This document shows, one piece after another, positions 8,275-16,118 of a stretch of 35,599 nucleotides of DNA. The notes below the pieces were generated by a model. The model worked only from the letters and a program-made list of their open reading frames with translations. It did no database searches and was not told where the DNA came from. The stretch is from Actinomycetota bacterium (GTDB taxonomy: Bacteria; Actinomycetota; JAICYB01). Numbering within the stretch: the stretch's first letter is position 1; each line of letters opens with the position of its first letter. The DNA lies in the NCBI GenBank assembly GCA_035536535.1, contig DATLNZ010000083.1:1-35599 (forward strand), in the 5' to 3' direction. The translations under genes and the position numbers were made by a program.

Positions 8275-8280
8275 ACCCTA
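8275..8280 (-). promoter_or_regulatory. Candidate -10 box TAGGGT for reductase-peptidase operon
   Basis: TAGGGT on the minus strand lies 27 bases before the GTG at 8247 and upstream of a CCGGAGGAC ribosome site, in the 61-base gap between the metalloprotease stop and the reductase. It has the same TANNNT form as the leaderless promoters here but with a normal leader. Confidence 0.35.
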
Positions 8281-8308
8281 CCGGAGACCCCGCTCGCGAG
8301 GCGTGGAC

Positions 8309-9850
8309 CTACGAAGACGCGGTGGTGAGCCTGAATTGACGCCCGCTGGACGAGCTCGGGTTGGCGGCGGTCTGGTGCTCGTTCGTGATCACCGCGAAGA
8401 TGCTTTCGCAGCCTCCCGAATCGACGCTGACGGCGGCCTGTGCCCCGGGCCCGAGCACCGACGGCAGAGATGTCATCCGCATCGACGTGCCGGTGTCGCA
8501 GACGACGCTGCCCCGAAGAAGACCAGCACTGTCCCTGTTGGCGAGGGTCATCGTGTAGGACGCCCCCTCCGGCAGGCGGACCCACGCGATCGCGTAGTCG
8601 TCCTTGACGGTGTTGTCGATCGCGCCGTTCAGTCCGGCGGACAGGGGGGCTCCGGGCGGAGCGGCGGCGTCCACGTAACCGGCCGCCTCCTCGAAGCAGT
8701 GCGGCAGGGCGTACCCGCCACCGCAGGTCCTGTTGAACCTCACTGCGATCGCGTAGTCGTGGAATGCGGCGCCCAGAGACAGTCCCTTGTTCTGCATCGC
8801 CTTCTGCATCGCCGTCAGGTTGTGGGAGCTGCCCTTGCTTGTCTCCTCCCAGAAGTCCTGCATCACCTGCTCGCCTCCGCCGGGAGTCGAGGTGCCGAAC
8901 CGCTCCGTGAGTCCGCGGAAGGTGATCCAGTACGGGTACGGAGATTGCCCATAGGCCCCCATGGAGTCGCTGAAGGACGGCCACAGGTAGTTGTAATTGT
9001 CGTCTGCGCCGTCATAGACCTCGTCTTCCATCCAGGTCGCGCCGCCCTCCGAGAACGCAGCGTCGGGCCGGCCTGAACCGATGAGGGCGCCGTAGCCGAA
9101 CTGGATGGAATGGTTGAATTCATGCGCCGTGGTGGCGTCCAGTGCCTGTTGGGGCGTCCCCGGGAAACGGGTGTAGTCGGAGCTCAGCCCCATGCAGGAG
9201 GCGTAGGCGTCTCCTTCGTTCCACGTCGTGTTCGGGTTGTCACCGACGTCCTCGGTGGCGGCGACATAGCCGTAAAGACCGGCGGCGCCAAAGGTCGGGT
9301 CGAGCCGGACGAGATACTTCTGGCCGGTCAGTGGCGGAGCCGCCCATCCGAACTCGTCAACCTGGCTCGACCAGGCCCCCTCCAGCGACTGGAGGTAGGC
9401 CTCGACGGTGAGGCCGCCGCCGATCGTCCCCGGCACGTATTCCACGCGGAAATGAGCCGACTCGACCGCGTGCGTGGTGACGAACGGGCCGAAGATCCCG
9501 CACAGATCGGCACTCGGGGACAGATCACCCACGAGGTCGTCGAGCGTGGACCGCTGGACCCCGGCGGGCATGGCATCAACTCGTTCACGCAGCTCCAGCA
9601 GCGGCAGAGTCCCCTTCCAGGGCGCTGCGGACATGAACGCCGGTGGGAGCTTTGTGGGAGCGGCGATGGCGTAGGCGAGGTACAGGTCGGCCGTGTACCG
9701 GTCGACGGTCCCGGACTCCACCGCCCGTTCGATCAGCTGGGGGGTTGTGAGGACTTGCGCAGGCGCAACGGGCAGCCTCTGAGCGGAGGCCGACGCCGGG
9801 ACCACTGCAGCCAATAGCAGGACGATCAGAGCGAGTCGAACCGGGCGCAT
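8309..9850 (-). CDS. Exported gluzincin-type zinc metalloprotease (HEFNH)
   Basis: 513 residues. A clear signal peptide (MRPVRLALIV...ASASA, cleavage near 23) sends it out of the cytoplasm. The zinc site is TTAHEFNHSIQF, with H243, E244 and H247; the third ligand is probably E268 in FSEGGATWMEDEV, 20 residues on, as in gluzincins. This pair of motifs resembles the MXAN_6640-type putative metalloproteases of large-genome bacteria. The C-terminal portion from about 400 is a beta-rich domain, probably a pre-peptidase or binding module, and several Cys are spread through the protein. The ATG has AGGAG six bases upstream. It is followed on the same strand by the reductase operon after 61 bases. 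Probable role: extracellular protein degradation. Confidence 0.85.
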   Translation of the reverse strand: MRPVRLALIVLLLAAVVPASASAQRLPVAPAQVLTTPQLIERAVESGTVDRYTADLYLAYAIAAPTKLPPAFMSAAPWKGTLPLLELRERVDAMPAGVQRSTLDDLVGDLSPSADLCGIFGPFVTTHAVESAHFRVEYVPGTIGGGLTVEAYLQSLEGAWSSQVDEFGWAAPPLTGQKYLVRLDPTFGAAGLYGYVAATEDVGDNPNTTWNEGDAYASCMGLSSDYTRFPGTPQQALDATTAHEFNHSIQFGYGALIGSGRPDAAFSEGGATWMEDEVYDGADDNYNYLWPSFSDSMGAYGQSPYPYWITFRGLTERFGTSTPGGGEQVMQDFWEETSKGSSHNLTAMQKAMQNKGLSLGAAFHDYAIAVRFNRTCGGGYALPHCFEEAAGYVDAAAPPGAPLSAGLNGAIDNTVKDDYAIAWVRLPEGASYTMTLANRDSAGLLRGSVVCDTGTSMRMTSLPSVLGPGAQAAVSVDSGGCESIFAVITNEHQTAANPSSSSGRQFRLTTASS

Positions 9851-9974
9851 GGGGATCTCCTGTTGGGGTCGTAAAAGACTTCGCCCTGCGTGCCCACGTT
9901 CCTGCCCGGTTCAGGGTCATCTTCCAGGGCCTGCACCCTTTGCCGAGGCCGGCAGGGATGGCCGTCGGATTGGG

Positions 9975-9980
9975 TATGTT
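9975..9980 (+). promoter_or_regulatory. Candidate -10 box TATGTT for tRNA-Cys
   Basis: TATGTT ends 15 bases before the tRNA 5' end, which fits a short precursor leader. No clear -35 is seen. Confidence 0.3.
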
Positions 9981-9995
9981 GGGGGCCGCACTCCC

Positions 9996-10069
9996 GGCGG
10001 CGTGGCCGAGTGGTCAGGCAGGGGACTGCAAATCCCCCCACGGCGGTTCAATTCCGTCCGCCGCCTCCA
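9996..10069 (+). tRNA. tRNA-Cys (GCA)
   Basis: A 74-base cloverleaf. The acceptor GGCGGCG pairs with CGCCGCC, the D arm is GCC/GGC, the anticodon stem GGGGA/TCCCC encloses CTGCAAA with anticodon GCA at 10028-10030, and the T arm GGCGG/CCGTC encloses TTCAATT. The discriminator is T, as expected for tRNA-Cys, and CCA is encoded (10067-10069). Its 3' end is three bases from the stop of the convergent fusion gene. Confidence 0.96.
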
Positions 10070-10072
10070 GCG

Positions 10073-11596
10073 TCAGCGTTCAATCGCAGCTCTCACCCAA
10101 GCCGTCCGGCGGACCTCCCCCGTCTTCGGATGCACCGCCTCCACGACCCCGTCCGGCTCCCATCCCAGCGAACTCAGCTGTTCCACCAGGTCCGCTGTAC
10201 CCGTACGCACCCGCTCCGCCCGGAGCACCAGCCGGCCCCCCGGCGCAACCACATCCGAAAGCAGATGCGAGACAAGATCGCGCTCCAGTCCCGGCGGAGC
10301 GTAGTCCAGCCCCGTGTGGACGACGTCAAACCGCCGGGGCGCAACCCACTTCCTGGCGTCGTCCACGAAGATCCTCGACGCCAGCGGCTCCCCGACACGG
10401 CGCCGCGCCAGCCACGCCAGCCGGGATGAGATCTCCAGACCCCAGCACTCGATGCTCCGTCCCCGCTCGGCCCCCCAGCGCTTCAGGCTCTGCATGAGGT
10501 ACCCGTTCGCGCACCCCACGTCCAGCACTGTGGCGTCTCCTTGGAAGCAGTCCAGGATCAGCTCCCGCGACCAGCGCCACTCGTCCTCGTCGCCGCCCTT
10601 CCCCGACTGCAGGCGGGGGTCGGCCGTCAGCAGGTAGGCATCGACGAGTGCCTCCTCGACTGAAGCGGTCCATTGGTCGGCGTTGATGCGTCCGGACCGG
10701 AAGTCCTCGGAAGCCGCGTCGATTGCCTCCTGCGCCCATCTCCCGTCCGGCTCCGGCAGCCCCAGCGCCCTGGACGTCCACCACAGCGCCTGTGTCCCGG
10801 CTCGTCTCTGGATCCACCGGACCCTCGGCGCGTCCGGCACCGCCTCCAGACCCATCCGGCAGGCCCAGAAACCAGCCAGCAGCGCAGGCAGGCCGCCGTC
10901 GCCGGTCCACAGCTCGTCCGGAAGGGGTCCACCTTCGAGCCGAAGGCTGGGAAGAAACCCGGCAACCTCCACCTCCGGGTTGCCGACGGCGGCAGAGTCC
11001 CAGTCGACAACGACTGCTCGCCCGGGTAGCAGGCAGAGGTTGTCGGAGCGGATGTCGAAGTGGACCAGTGCCTCTCCCGCCAGATCGGCTCGGCGCTCGG
11101 CCTCCAGCAGAACCGGCAGCGTCTCCCGCAGCCAGTCCGGGGAGCACAGGCCGGTTGACAGGAAAGGGTCTGGGTCGGCAGCCACACTCTCCCAGCCGCC
11201 TCGGATCCCTGGGACGTCCTCCAGACGTCCCAGGTGCGACGGTGGACGCACGAGCGGGATCTCCCGCAGCACGCTCAGCACCGCCTCCACGTCGGCGTCC
11301 TCCCACGGCGGCGGCCAGCGGCCCTCGGACAGGTCCTCCAGGACCATCAGGGGGACGGAGTCGTCCGCGCCGAGCAGGCGCGGGAGAAAGTCGGCCTCGA
11401 CGGACTCATAGAACCGCCGCTCGACCCGCAGTCTCCGAGCCGACTGCCCCGTCACGCCCGCTTTGACGAAGGCCGAACCCCCCGAAGCCAGCCGGACGAC
11501 CCACCGCTCCGCGGGCGAGTAGCCACCGTCCGGACGCCGCCACGACTCGACAGGCCCGGCGATCCGCTCGACCGCATGGCGGACCTCGGGCCTCAA
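10073..11596 (-). CDS. Aminoglycoside-phosphotransferase-like kinase fused to SAM methyltransferase
   Basis: 507 residues in one frame. Residues about 1-320 are an APH/choline-kinase fold: lysine in GSAFVKAG (K45), catalytic Brenner motif HFDIRSDN (H179, D181, N186) and the metal motif VVDWDSAA (D198, D200). Residues about 335-505 are a class I methyltransferase with motif I VLDVGCANGYL (357-367), an acidic LEIS (387-390) at strand 2, and VVAPGGRLVLR late in the fold. Each half is complete, so both activities are plausible; the substrate is unknown (a hydroxylated small molecule or drug). The start is TTG, with GGGAG six bases upstream, and overlaps the stop of a 13-codon upstream reading frame. 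It is divergent from the pilin operon. Confidence 0.85.
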   Translation of the reverse strand: MRPEVRHAVERIAGPVESWRRPDGGYSPAERWVVRLASGGSAFVKAGVTGQSARRLRVERRFYESVEADFLPRLLGADDSVPLMVLEDLSEGRWPPPWEDADVEAVLSVLREIPLVRPPSHLGRLEDVPGIRGGWESVAADPDPFLSTGLCSPDWLRETLPVLLEAERRADLAGEALVHFDIRSDNLCLLPGRAVVVDWDSAAVGNPEVEVAGFLPSLRLEGGPLPDELWTGDGGLPALLAGFWACRMGLEAVPDAPRVRWIQRRAGTQALWWTSRALGLPEPDGRWAQEAIDAASEDFRSGRINADQWTASVEEALVDAYLLTADPRLQSGKGGDEDEWRWSRELILDCFQGDATVLDVGCANGYLMQSLKRWGAERGRSIECWGLEISSRLAWLARRRVGEPLASRIFVDDARKWVAPRRFDVVHTGLDYAPPGLERDLVSHLLSDVVAPGGRLVLRAERVRTGTADLVEQLSSLGWEPDGVVEAVHPKTGEVRRTAWVRAAIER

Positions 11597-11634
11597 ATCC
11601 GGCTCCCAACGCCGCGATCCGTCCGGGGCTTCAT
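11593..11634 (-). CDS. Possible 13-residue upstream ORF overlapping the fusion gene start
   Basis: ATG at 11634 opens 13 codons ending in TGA that overlaps the TTG start of the kinase-methyltransferase gene (shared TTGA at 11593-11596). A TAGCCT -10 box at 11643-11648 lies eight bases upstream, so the uORF could be the leaderless first cistron, with translation of the main gene coupled by termination-reinitiation. There is no peptide-level evidence, and the frame may be chance. Confidence 0.3.
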   Translation of the reverse strand: MKPRTDRGVGSRI

Positions 11635-11699
11635 GGTTCGCAAGGCTACTGCCGACAGATAAGTAGCATCAGCGCGAAAGACATGGAGCATCTCGCCGC

Positions 11700-12266
11700 A
11701 TGACGAACCGCAGCCGTCGGCTTGCCCCGCGGGGCGAAGCCGGCCAGACGATGGTCGAGACGGTGGCCGCTCTCTTCATCATCGGCATCGGCCTGGTGGC
11801 CGTGATCGCCCTGCTCCTTCGGGCCAACACATCGGTGGGTGTAGGCAAGGACCGCAACGTGGCCCTGACGGTGGCCGACTCCTACCTCGAGGACATCCGG
11901 GCCCGGCCCTACGACGACATCACCCTCACAAGCCCTCCCACACCGTCCACCGACCAGAACCACCCCAACAGCTCGGTGACCGGCACCACGTACCGATACG
12001 ACCCGTCGAAACCTCCCGAACCCCTGGTCCTGAACCCGGCCCGCACGACCGGGCTCTCGCCGGGCCCCCTTTCGTTCCCGCCGGGCCCCATCAAAGGAGA
12101 GGTCTACCGCTACGTCACGTGTGTGGACGACGCGGCGACACCGGACGTCCAGGACTACAAGAGGGTGACCGTCGTCGCCCGGTGGATGGGTGGACCTCCC
12201 GCGCCGTCCAAGCAGGTGAAAATCACGTCGGTCGTGGTGCCCGCGGAGGCGCAGACGCCTTGCTGA
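11700..12266 (+). CDS. Type IV minor pilin, PilV-like
   Basis: 188 residues. A short basic leader ends in G15, followed by QTMVETVAALFIIGIGLVAVI: a class III prepilin site with E20 at +5 of the mature protein and a hydrophobic N-terminal helix. The globular remainder is beta-rich with a Pro-rich loop (about 80-120). It is inserted in the membrane, processed by PilD-type peptidase and added to a pilus or pseudopilus. A GGAG sits eleven bases before the ATG, and TAGCAT at 11664-11669 is a possible -10. It overlaps the next pilin gene by seven bases. The position (first of V, W, X) and the length suit PilV. Confidence 0.88.
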   Translation: MTNRSRRLAPRGEAGQTMVETVAALFIIGIGLVAVIALLLRANTSVGVGKDRNVALTVADSYLEDIRARPYDDITLTSPPTPSTDQNHPNSSVTGTTYRYDPSKPPEPLVLNPARTTGLSPGPLSFPPGPIKGEVYRYVTCVDDAATPDVQDYKRVTVVARWMGGPPAPSKQVKITSVVVPAEAQTPC

Positions 12267-12844
12267 GTCCTCGCGCCCGGCTATCCGGCCGCCGGCAGGA
12301 GGCCGGGGTGACACTCGTCGAGTTACTAGTCGTGCTCGCGCTGATGCTTCTCATCGCGTCGATCCTGGTGGCGATCATGGTGAGCGCCCAGAAATCGGAG
12401 AACAAAGTGAGAGGCCAGGCCGACGTCACCGAAACGATTCGAACGGCGCTGGAGCAGTTCTCCAGGGACGCCCGCCAAGGGGGCGCAGTGACCGCCGCGT
12501 CCTGTACCCAGCTGAGCTTCGTCTCCTACTTCAAGTCCTCCACCCCCAGGTCGGTGACATACGACTTCTCCAGCGGAACGCTCTCGCGCAGAATCGGCTC
12601 GGGTGCTGCCACCCCGGTGGCGACGGGGCTGGTGTCGGGCAGGTTTGCCTCGCCCGGTCGAATCGAGCCCACGCAAACGCCGATCCTGCACCTTCCGTTG
12701 CCGACGGCGACGCCGGCGCCCACGGACACCTGCTTCCCCGCCGGCAGCGCCAAGTCCGTGAGGCTGGAGCTCGCCGGTCTTCCGAAAGGCGCAACTCAGC
12801 CCATCACCTTGGGGATCACGGTGGCGATGAGGAATTCGCAGTGA
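12260..12844 (+). CDS. Type IV minor pilin, PilW-like (TTG start)
   Basis: 194 residues if the TTG at 12260 is used; GGAGG lies ten bases upstream, and the start overlaps the stop of the previous gene by seven bases. This start gives a 16-residue leader ending EAG, then VTLVELLVVLALMLLIASILVAIM with Glu at +5 (E21), a standard prepilin site. No other start keeps the leader intact without a long N-terminal extension. The rest is PilW-like: a helix (about 45-75), then a beta-rich head with two Cys (about 90 and 173), possibly a disulfide. It overlaps the third pilin gene by four bases (GTGA). Confidence 0.88.
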   Translation: MLSPRARLSGRRQEAGVTLVELLVVLALMLLIASILVAIMVSAQKSENKVRGQADVTETIRTALEQFSRDARQGGAVTAASCTQLSFVSYFKSSTPRSVTYDFSSGTLSRRIGSGAATPVATGLVSGRFASPGRIEPTQTPILHLPLPTATPAPTDTCFPAGSAKSVRLELAGLPKGATQPITLGITVAMRNSQ

Positions 12845-14139
12845 ACACTGTCCAGAGGCTTCGGGAGAATGGCGAGGAAGGCGTCTCGTTGGTCTCGGCA
12901 CTCCTGATCCTCGGCGTCCTGTCGCTGGTTGCCGTCGCGTCGGTCGCGTCCTCCGACCGGATCCTGTCGGGTAACCTCCGCAGCCGCACGCGCGCAGGCG
13001 CGATTCACGCTGCGGACGCGGGCATCGAGTACGCGAAGTACAGGCTTCGCCGCGGCCTGCTGACGTCCACCGACCCCAGCGGTCCGTGTGCCTACGAAGC
13101 CGGCACCGGCACTCTCACCTGCAATCAGTCGCTGGGCAACAGCCAGTCCTACTCGGTGGTGATAGGGCCGGCTCAGTTCGGCGCCGATTCCAGTGTGACG
13201 CGGGTCCTCACGTCGACGGGATCGTCCGGCCCCCGTTTGAAGCGCAAGGTACAGGTCACGATGTACAAGCAACCGGACCCGTTCCGCCTGCCGCTTTTCG
13301 CCGATGCGTCAATCAGCATCAACGGAGGCGGACAGATCGACTGGTACGACTCACGCGAGCGCCCCTACGCCGGCACCCCGTCGCCGCCGCACTTCGGCGA
13401 CGTCAGGTCCAACGGCAACATCACGCTGTCCGGTGGCTCCCGCATCTACGGCTCCGCCACGACCACGGCCACGGGAGTCATCAGCAGGTGCAACAACTGC
13501 CAGATCTTCGGGACGACGTCCAATGGCGGGGCGAGGCTGTCGTTCCCGCCTCCGGACGTCAGCCGAGTCGAGACGGCCAACGACAACGCCAGGATCTGCT
13601 CCACGGCCGGCGACTGCAGCGGCTCCTACTCGTGGTCCCCGGTCACCAAGGTGCTTTCGGTTTCCGGAGGCTCGGTCCGGCTCAGGTCGGGGACCTACAG
13701 CCTGTGCCAGCTCGCAATGAGCGGTGGACAGTCGGTGATCACGCTTGACCCCTCCTCCGGGCCGATCCGCATCTTCATCTCCGGGCCGACCACGGCCCCC
13801 TGCGGAACGCTGATCACCCCGCAGCTGGATCCGCTGAACATCACCGGGGGTACCTGGAGGTACCCCGCCGCCCAGTCGGCGCCCGAGTTTCAGACCTATG
13901 TGCGCGGCGATTCGGTCGTTCCCACCAGAGTGACACTCAGGTCCGGAAGCAACTATCTGGGAGTGGTGTACGCGCCGCTGTCGGACGTCGCCATCCAGGC
14001 CAGCGCCGACCTGTTCGGCAGCTTCAACGGAAAAAGCCTCAGCCTCGGAGGCAACGGCAGCATCCACTTCGACAAGGCCGTTGCGGGCAGCGGGGCCGGT
14101 GGCAACCCCTGGCTGCAGACCCTATGGATCGAGGTCTAG
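12841..14139 (+). CDS. Type IV minor pilin/pseudopilin, PilX-like with large beta-rich C-terminal domain
   Basis: 432 residues from a GTG start overlapping the previous stop. The leader ends in G14; the mature helix VSLVSALLILGVLSLVAVAS has Ser, not Glu, at +5. Loss of E5 is common in the tip subunits PilX and GspK, which cap the pilus. After a DAGIEYAKYRLR helix typical of PilX, residues about 150-432 form a long repeat-like beta domain (GGGQIDWY, GNITLSGGSRIYGS, GGSVRLRSGTYSL), suggesting a beta-helix head like those of predicted polymer-adhesion pilins. It ends 18 bases inside the convergent hydrolase gene. Probable role: surface attachment or uptake tip. Confidence 0.85.
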   Translation: MNTVQRLRENGEEGVSLVSALLILGVLSLVAVASVASSDRILSGNLRSRTRAGAIHAADAGIEYAKYRLRRGLLTSTDPSGPCAYEAGTGTLTCNQSLGNSQSYSVVIGPAQFGADSSVTRVLTSTGSSGPRLKRKVQVTMYKQPDPFRLPLFADASISINGGGQIDWYDSRERPYAGTPSPPHFGDVRSNGNITLSGGSRIYGSATTTATGVISRCNNCQIFGTTSNGGARLSFPPPDVSRVETANDNARICSTAGDCSGSYSWSPVTKVLSVSGGSVRLRSGTYSLCQLAMSGGQSVITLDPSSGPIRIFISGPTTAPCGTLITPQLDPLNITGGTWRYPAAQSAPEFQTYVRGDSVVPTRVTLRSGSNYLGVVYAPLSDVAIQASADLFGSFNGKSLSLGGNGSIHFDKAVAGSGAGGNPWLQTLWIEV

Positions 14140-14946
14140 GGGGCGCGGTTGCCCCCAGGCCTCCTCCAGGAACGGACCCAGGTGGGCTGCGAGCCGCTCC
14201 GGGTGCAGGCGGTACTCGAGGATGGATGAGGCTTGGACGAACCGCCCTCGCGGGAGCAGGCCGGCCAGCTCGCGCGCGTCGTCCATGACGTGCAGCGGGT
14301 CCCGGCGGTGTCCGATCACCAGCGCGGGCATCTGCAGGGACTTCAGGCCCGGCTGGTCGTCGGTTGGCAGGCCCGAGGCGATCAGCCCCCGGATAATGGC
14401 GACCGCCGATTCCGGGTCCATCGTCGCCACATCACGAATGGCGGCAAGCTCCGGCACCACACTCACCGGCGGCAGCCGCCGAAGGATCCAGGTCGTGCCC
14501 CTGACTGTCCGGCCCCCCGCTTCTATCGTCCTGGCGAGTGCGCTGAAGATGCGAGTGGCGGGGGCCCGGCCGCGCTCCAGAACGGGCATCTCCACCACCA
14601 GTCCCCTGCACCGCTGCGGATTCGCCAGCGCCGTTGCGATCGCAACGTTGGCGCCGAGCGACAGCCCGCCCACGACCGCCTGCTCGATGCCGAGGTGATC
14701 GAGAAGGCAGATCACGTCCGAGCTGAACCCGCGCCAGGTGTACAGCTCAGGATCGACCGGCCTTTCGCTCAGGCCGTGGCCGCGAAGGTCCAGCAGGATC
14801 ACCCGATGGCCGGGAAGGAGCCTGCGCAGGCGGACGAACATCCGCGACGACCACAGCAGACCGTGCAGCAGAACCAGAGGCCGCCCGGACCCGCGGTCCA
14901 GGTAGTGGAGCCTCAGCGAGTCCGTGGGATGCGTGAACGTGGCCAC
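14122..14946 (-). CDS. Alpha/beta hydrolase
   Basis: 274 residues with the full alpha/beta hydrolase signature: oxyanion LLHGLLWSS (26-34), DLRGHGLS (53-60), nucleophile S96 in GGLSLGAN, acid D216 in GHRRDPLH, and the most likely catalytic His at 248. No signal peptide. The substrate (an ester or a C-C bond) cannot be told. The GTG start is set by a leaderless signal, TAGCTT at 14953-14958 then six bases. The 3' end overlaps the convergent PilX-like gene by 18 bases. Confidence 0.9.
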   Translation of the reverse strand: MATFTHPTDSLRLHYLDRGSGRPLVLLHGLLWSSRMFVRLRRLLPGHRVILLDLRGHGLSERPVDPELYTWRGFSSDVICLLDHLGIEQAVVGGLSLGANVAIATALANPQRCRGLVVEMPVLERGRAPATRIFSALARTIEAGGRTVRGTTWILRRLPPVSVVPELAAIRDVATMDPESAVAIIRGLIASGLPTDDQPGLKSLQMPALVIGHRRDPLHVMDDARELAGLLPRGRFVQASSILEYRLHPERLAAHLGPFLEEAWGQPRPLDLDP

Positions 14947-14952
14947 GCACCG

Positions 14953-14958
14953 AAGCTA
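14953..14958 (-). promoter_or_regulatory. -10 box TAGCTT of leaderless hydrolase gene
   Basis: TAGCTT on the minus strand, six bases before the GTG at 14946. The terminator hairpin at 14970-14995 lies immediately upstream, so the hydrolase seems to be a separate transcription unit. Confidence 0.5.
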
Positions 14959-14969
14959 CCCAAACGAAA

Positions 14970-14995
14970 GGACGGGGAACCGCGGGTCCCCGTCC
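14970..14995 (-). terminator. Intrinsic terminator after the small acidic protein gene
   Basis: Perfect 9-base arms GGACGGGGA and TCCCCGTCC around an 8-base loop. On the minus strand the stem is followed by TTTCGTTT, a fair U tract. It lies 11 bases past the stop of the 53-residue gene at 15007, which supports that gene being transcribed from the right. Confidence 0.65.
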
Positions 14996-15006
14996 TGTTC
15001 CCCGCC

Positions 15007-15168
15007 CTAGAGACTGGCGCAGCGAAGCTCGAGGAGCTCGTCCATCTTCGGGTCCTGCTCCACCAGCTCGTCCGTCAGGACGACCGGCTCGGCAGGCACC
15101 ATGTCCTCGGCCCCCACCGGCAACGGGAACCCCGTCTCGTCGCGCCCACGAAGCTCTGTGACTTCCAT
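15007..15168 (-). CDS. Small acidic protein, 53 residues, unknown function
   Basis: ATG to TAG, 53 codons, in the gap between two hydrolase genes. Third codon positions are almost all G or C, as in neighbouring genes. GGGGGA lies just upstream of the ATG, and a T-tailed terminator begins 11 bases past the stop. The product is strongly acidic (about 14 Asp/Glu against 4-5 basic residues), has no membrane segment and carries one Cys near the C-terminus. It begins MEVTELRGRDE and has an amphipathic acidic tail. It lies 78 bases after the stop of the upstream lipase and may be co-transcribed with it. I do not recognise a family. Confidence 0.55.
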   Translation of the reverse strand: MEVTELRGRDETGFPLPVGAEDMVPAEPVVLTDELVEQDPKMDELLELRCASL

Positions 15169-15246
15169 TCGTCCCCCTTCGGAATCCGGCCCGTCGTGGA
15201 AGGACTCCGGGGGACGGCTGGAGGTTTCACCCGCGGCGACTTCGCC

Positions 15247-16008
15247 TCAGACGACGCAGTGGGAGTCGAGCCAGGCAATCACGTCGGAGATCACGCGGTC
15301 CTTTTCCGGCTCGTTGAGCACCTCGTGGTACAGGCCGTCGTAGATGGTCAGGGTCTTGTCCGTGACTACCAGCTGGGCGTGCACCTGGGCCGATCCGGAC
15401 GGGTCGGCGATCACGTCCTGGGAGCCGTGGACCAGGAGTACCGGGATGCTCACGAGCGGGACCGCGTCCGTAACCCGCTGGATTGCCTCGGCCGCCATCA
15501 TCGTCAGGTCCATCGGGATCCGGTCCGCGAACACGAGGTCGTCGGCCGCGTAGGCCCTCACGACGTCGGGGTCGCGCGACACCGTCTCCGGAGGGACGCC
15601 TGCGCTGGTCATGAGCGACTCCATGACGGCGGCTCCCGGGACGATGGCGGTCCCGGACAGCACGGCTCCCGACAGCGTGTCTGCCGGAAGGGCAGCGATC
15701 GCTGGGATCGTCAGCAGAGTGCCCATCGAGTGGGCGAGGACAAACGCCGTCGGATGGACCGAAGCTGCGTCGAGGCACAGCTGGGCCACGTCGTCGATCA
15801 CGGGCTGGAGCTCACCTCCGACGTCGCCCGGGAAGCCGGGCGACTGCCCGTGCCCGCGCAGGTCGCGGGCAATCACGTGGTACCCGGCCGAGTTCAGAGC
15901 CCGCGCGACGTGCTCGTAACGCCCCGTGTGCTCAGCCAGGCCGTGAACCAGCGCCACGGCTGCCTTGGGCGACTCGATGGGCCAGGTCCGCTCAAACAGC
16001 TGCGACAT
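15247..16008 (-). CDS. Monoacylglycerol lipase / lysophospholipase-like alpha/beta hydrolase
   Basis: 253 residues from the ATG at 16008, which has GGGAGGTGAC directly upstream. A longer open frame to 16389 exists but crosses tRNA-Val and is not coding. Motifs: VHGLAEHTGRY (21-31), the HGxxEHxxRY oxyanion signature of the MGL family; DLRGHGQS (49-56); nucleophile S94 in AHSMG; D198 in GSQDVIADP; H228 in GLYHEVLNE. The pattern is close to COG2267 lysophospholipases that release glycerol from monoglycerides. No signal peptide. Downstream on the same strand is the small acidic protein. tRNA-Val is divergent 110 bases away. Confidence 0.92.
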   Translation of the reverse strand: MSQLFERTWPIESPKAAVALVHGLAEHTGRYEHVARALNSAGYHVIARDLRGHGQSPGFPGDVGGELQPVIDDVAQLCLDAASVHPTAFVLAHSMGTLLTIPAIAALPADTLSGAVLSGTAIVPGAAVMESLMTSAGVPPETVSRDPDVVRAYAADDLVFADRIPMDLTMMAAEAIQRVTDAVPLVSIPVLLVHGSQDVIADPSGSAQVHAQLVVTDKTLTIYDGLYHEVLNEPEKDRVISDVIAWLDSHCVV

Positions 16009-16102
16009 GTCACCTCCCGACGGCGGCCACCATGCAACCACAACCAATGCGCCGCGAGGCGCACCCGGTTTTGGCCCGCGCCCACTGCCGGAAACGTACC
16101 GG

Positions 16103-16108
16103 TAGACT
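16103..16108 (+). promoter_or_regulatory. -10 box TAGACT for tRNA-Val
   Basis: TAGACT ends ten bases before the tRNA 5' end. It has the TANNNT form seen before the leaderless genes. No -35 match is obvious. Confidence 0.4.
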
Positions 16109-16118
16109 CGGGGGCCTA

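Noticed and set aside
9996-10073. tRNA-Cys as an integration site for a mobile element
   Set aside because: No duplicated tRNA 3' end, integrase or phage-like gene is seen in the window.
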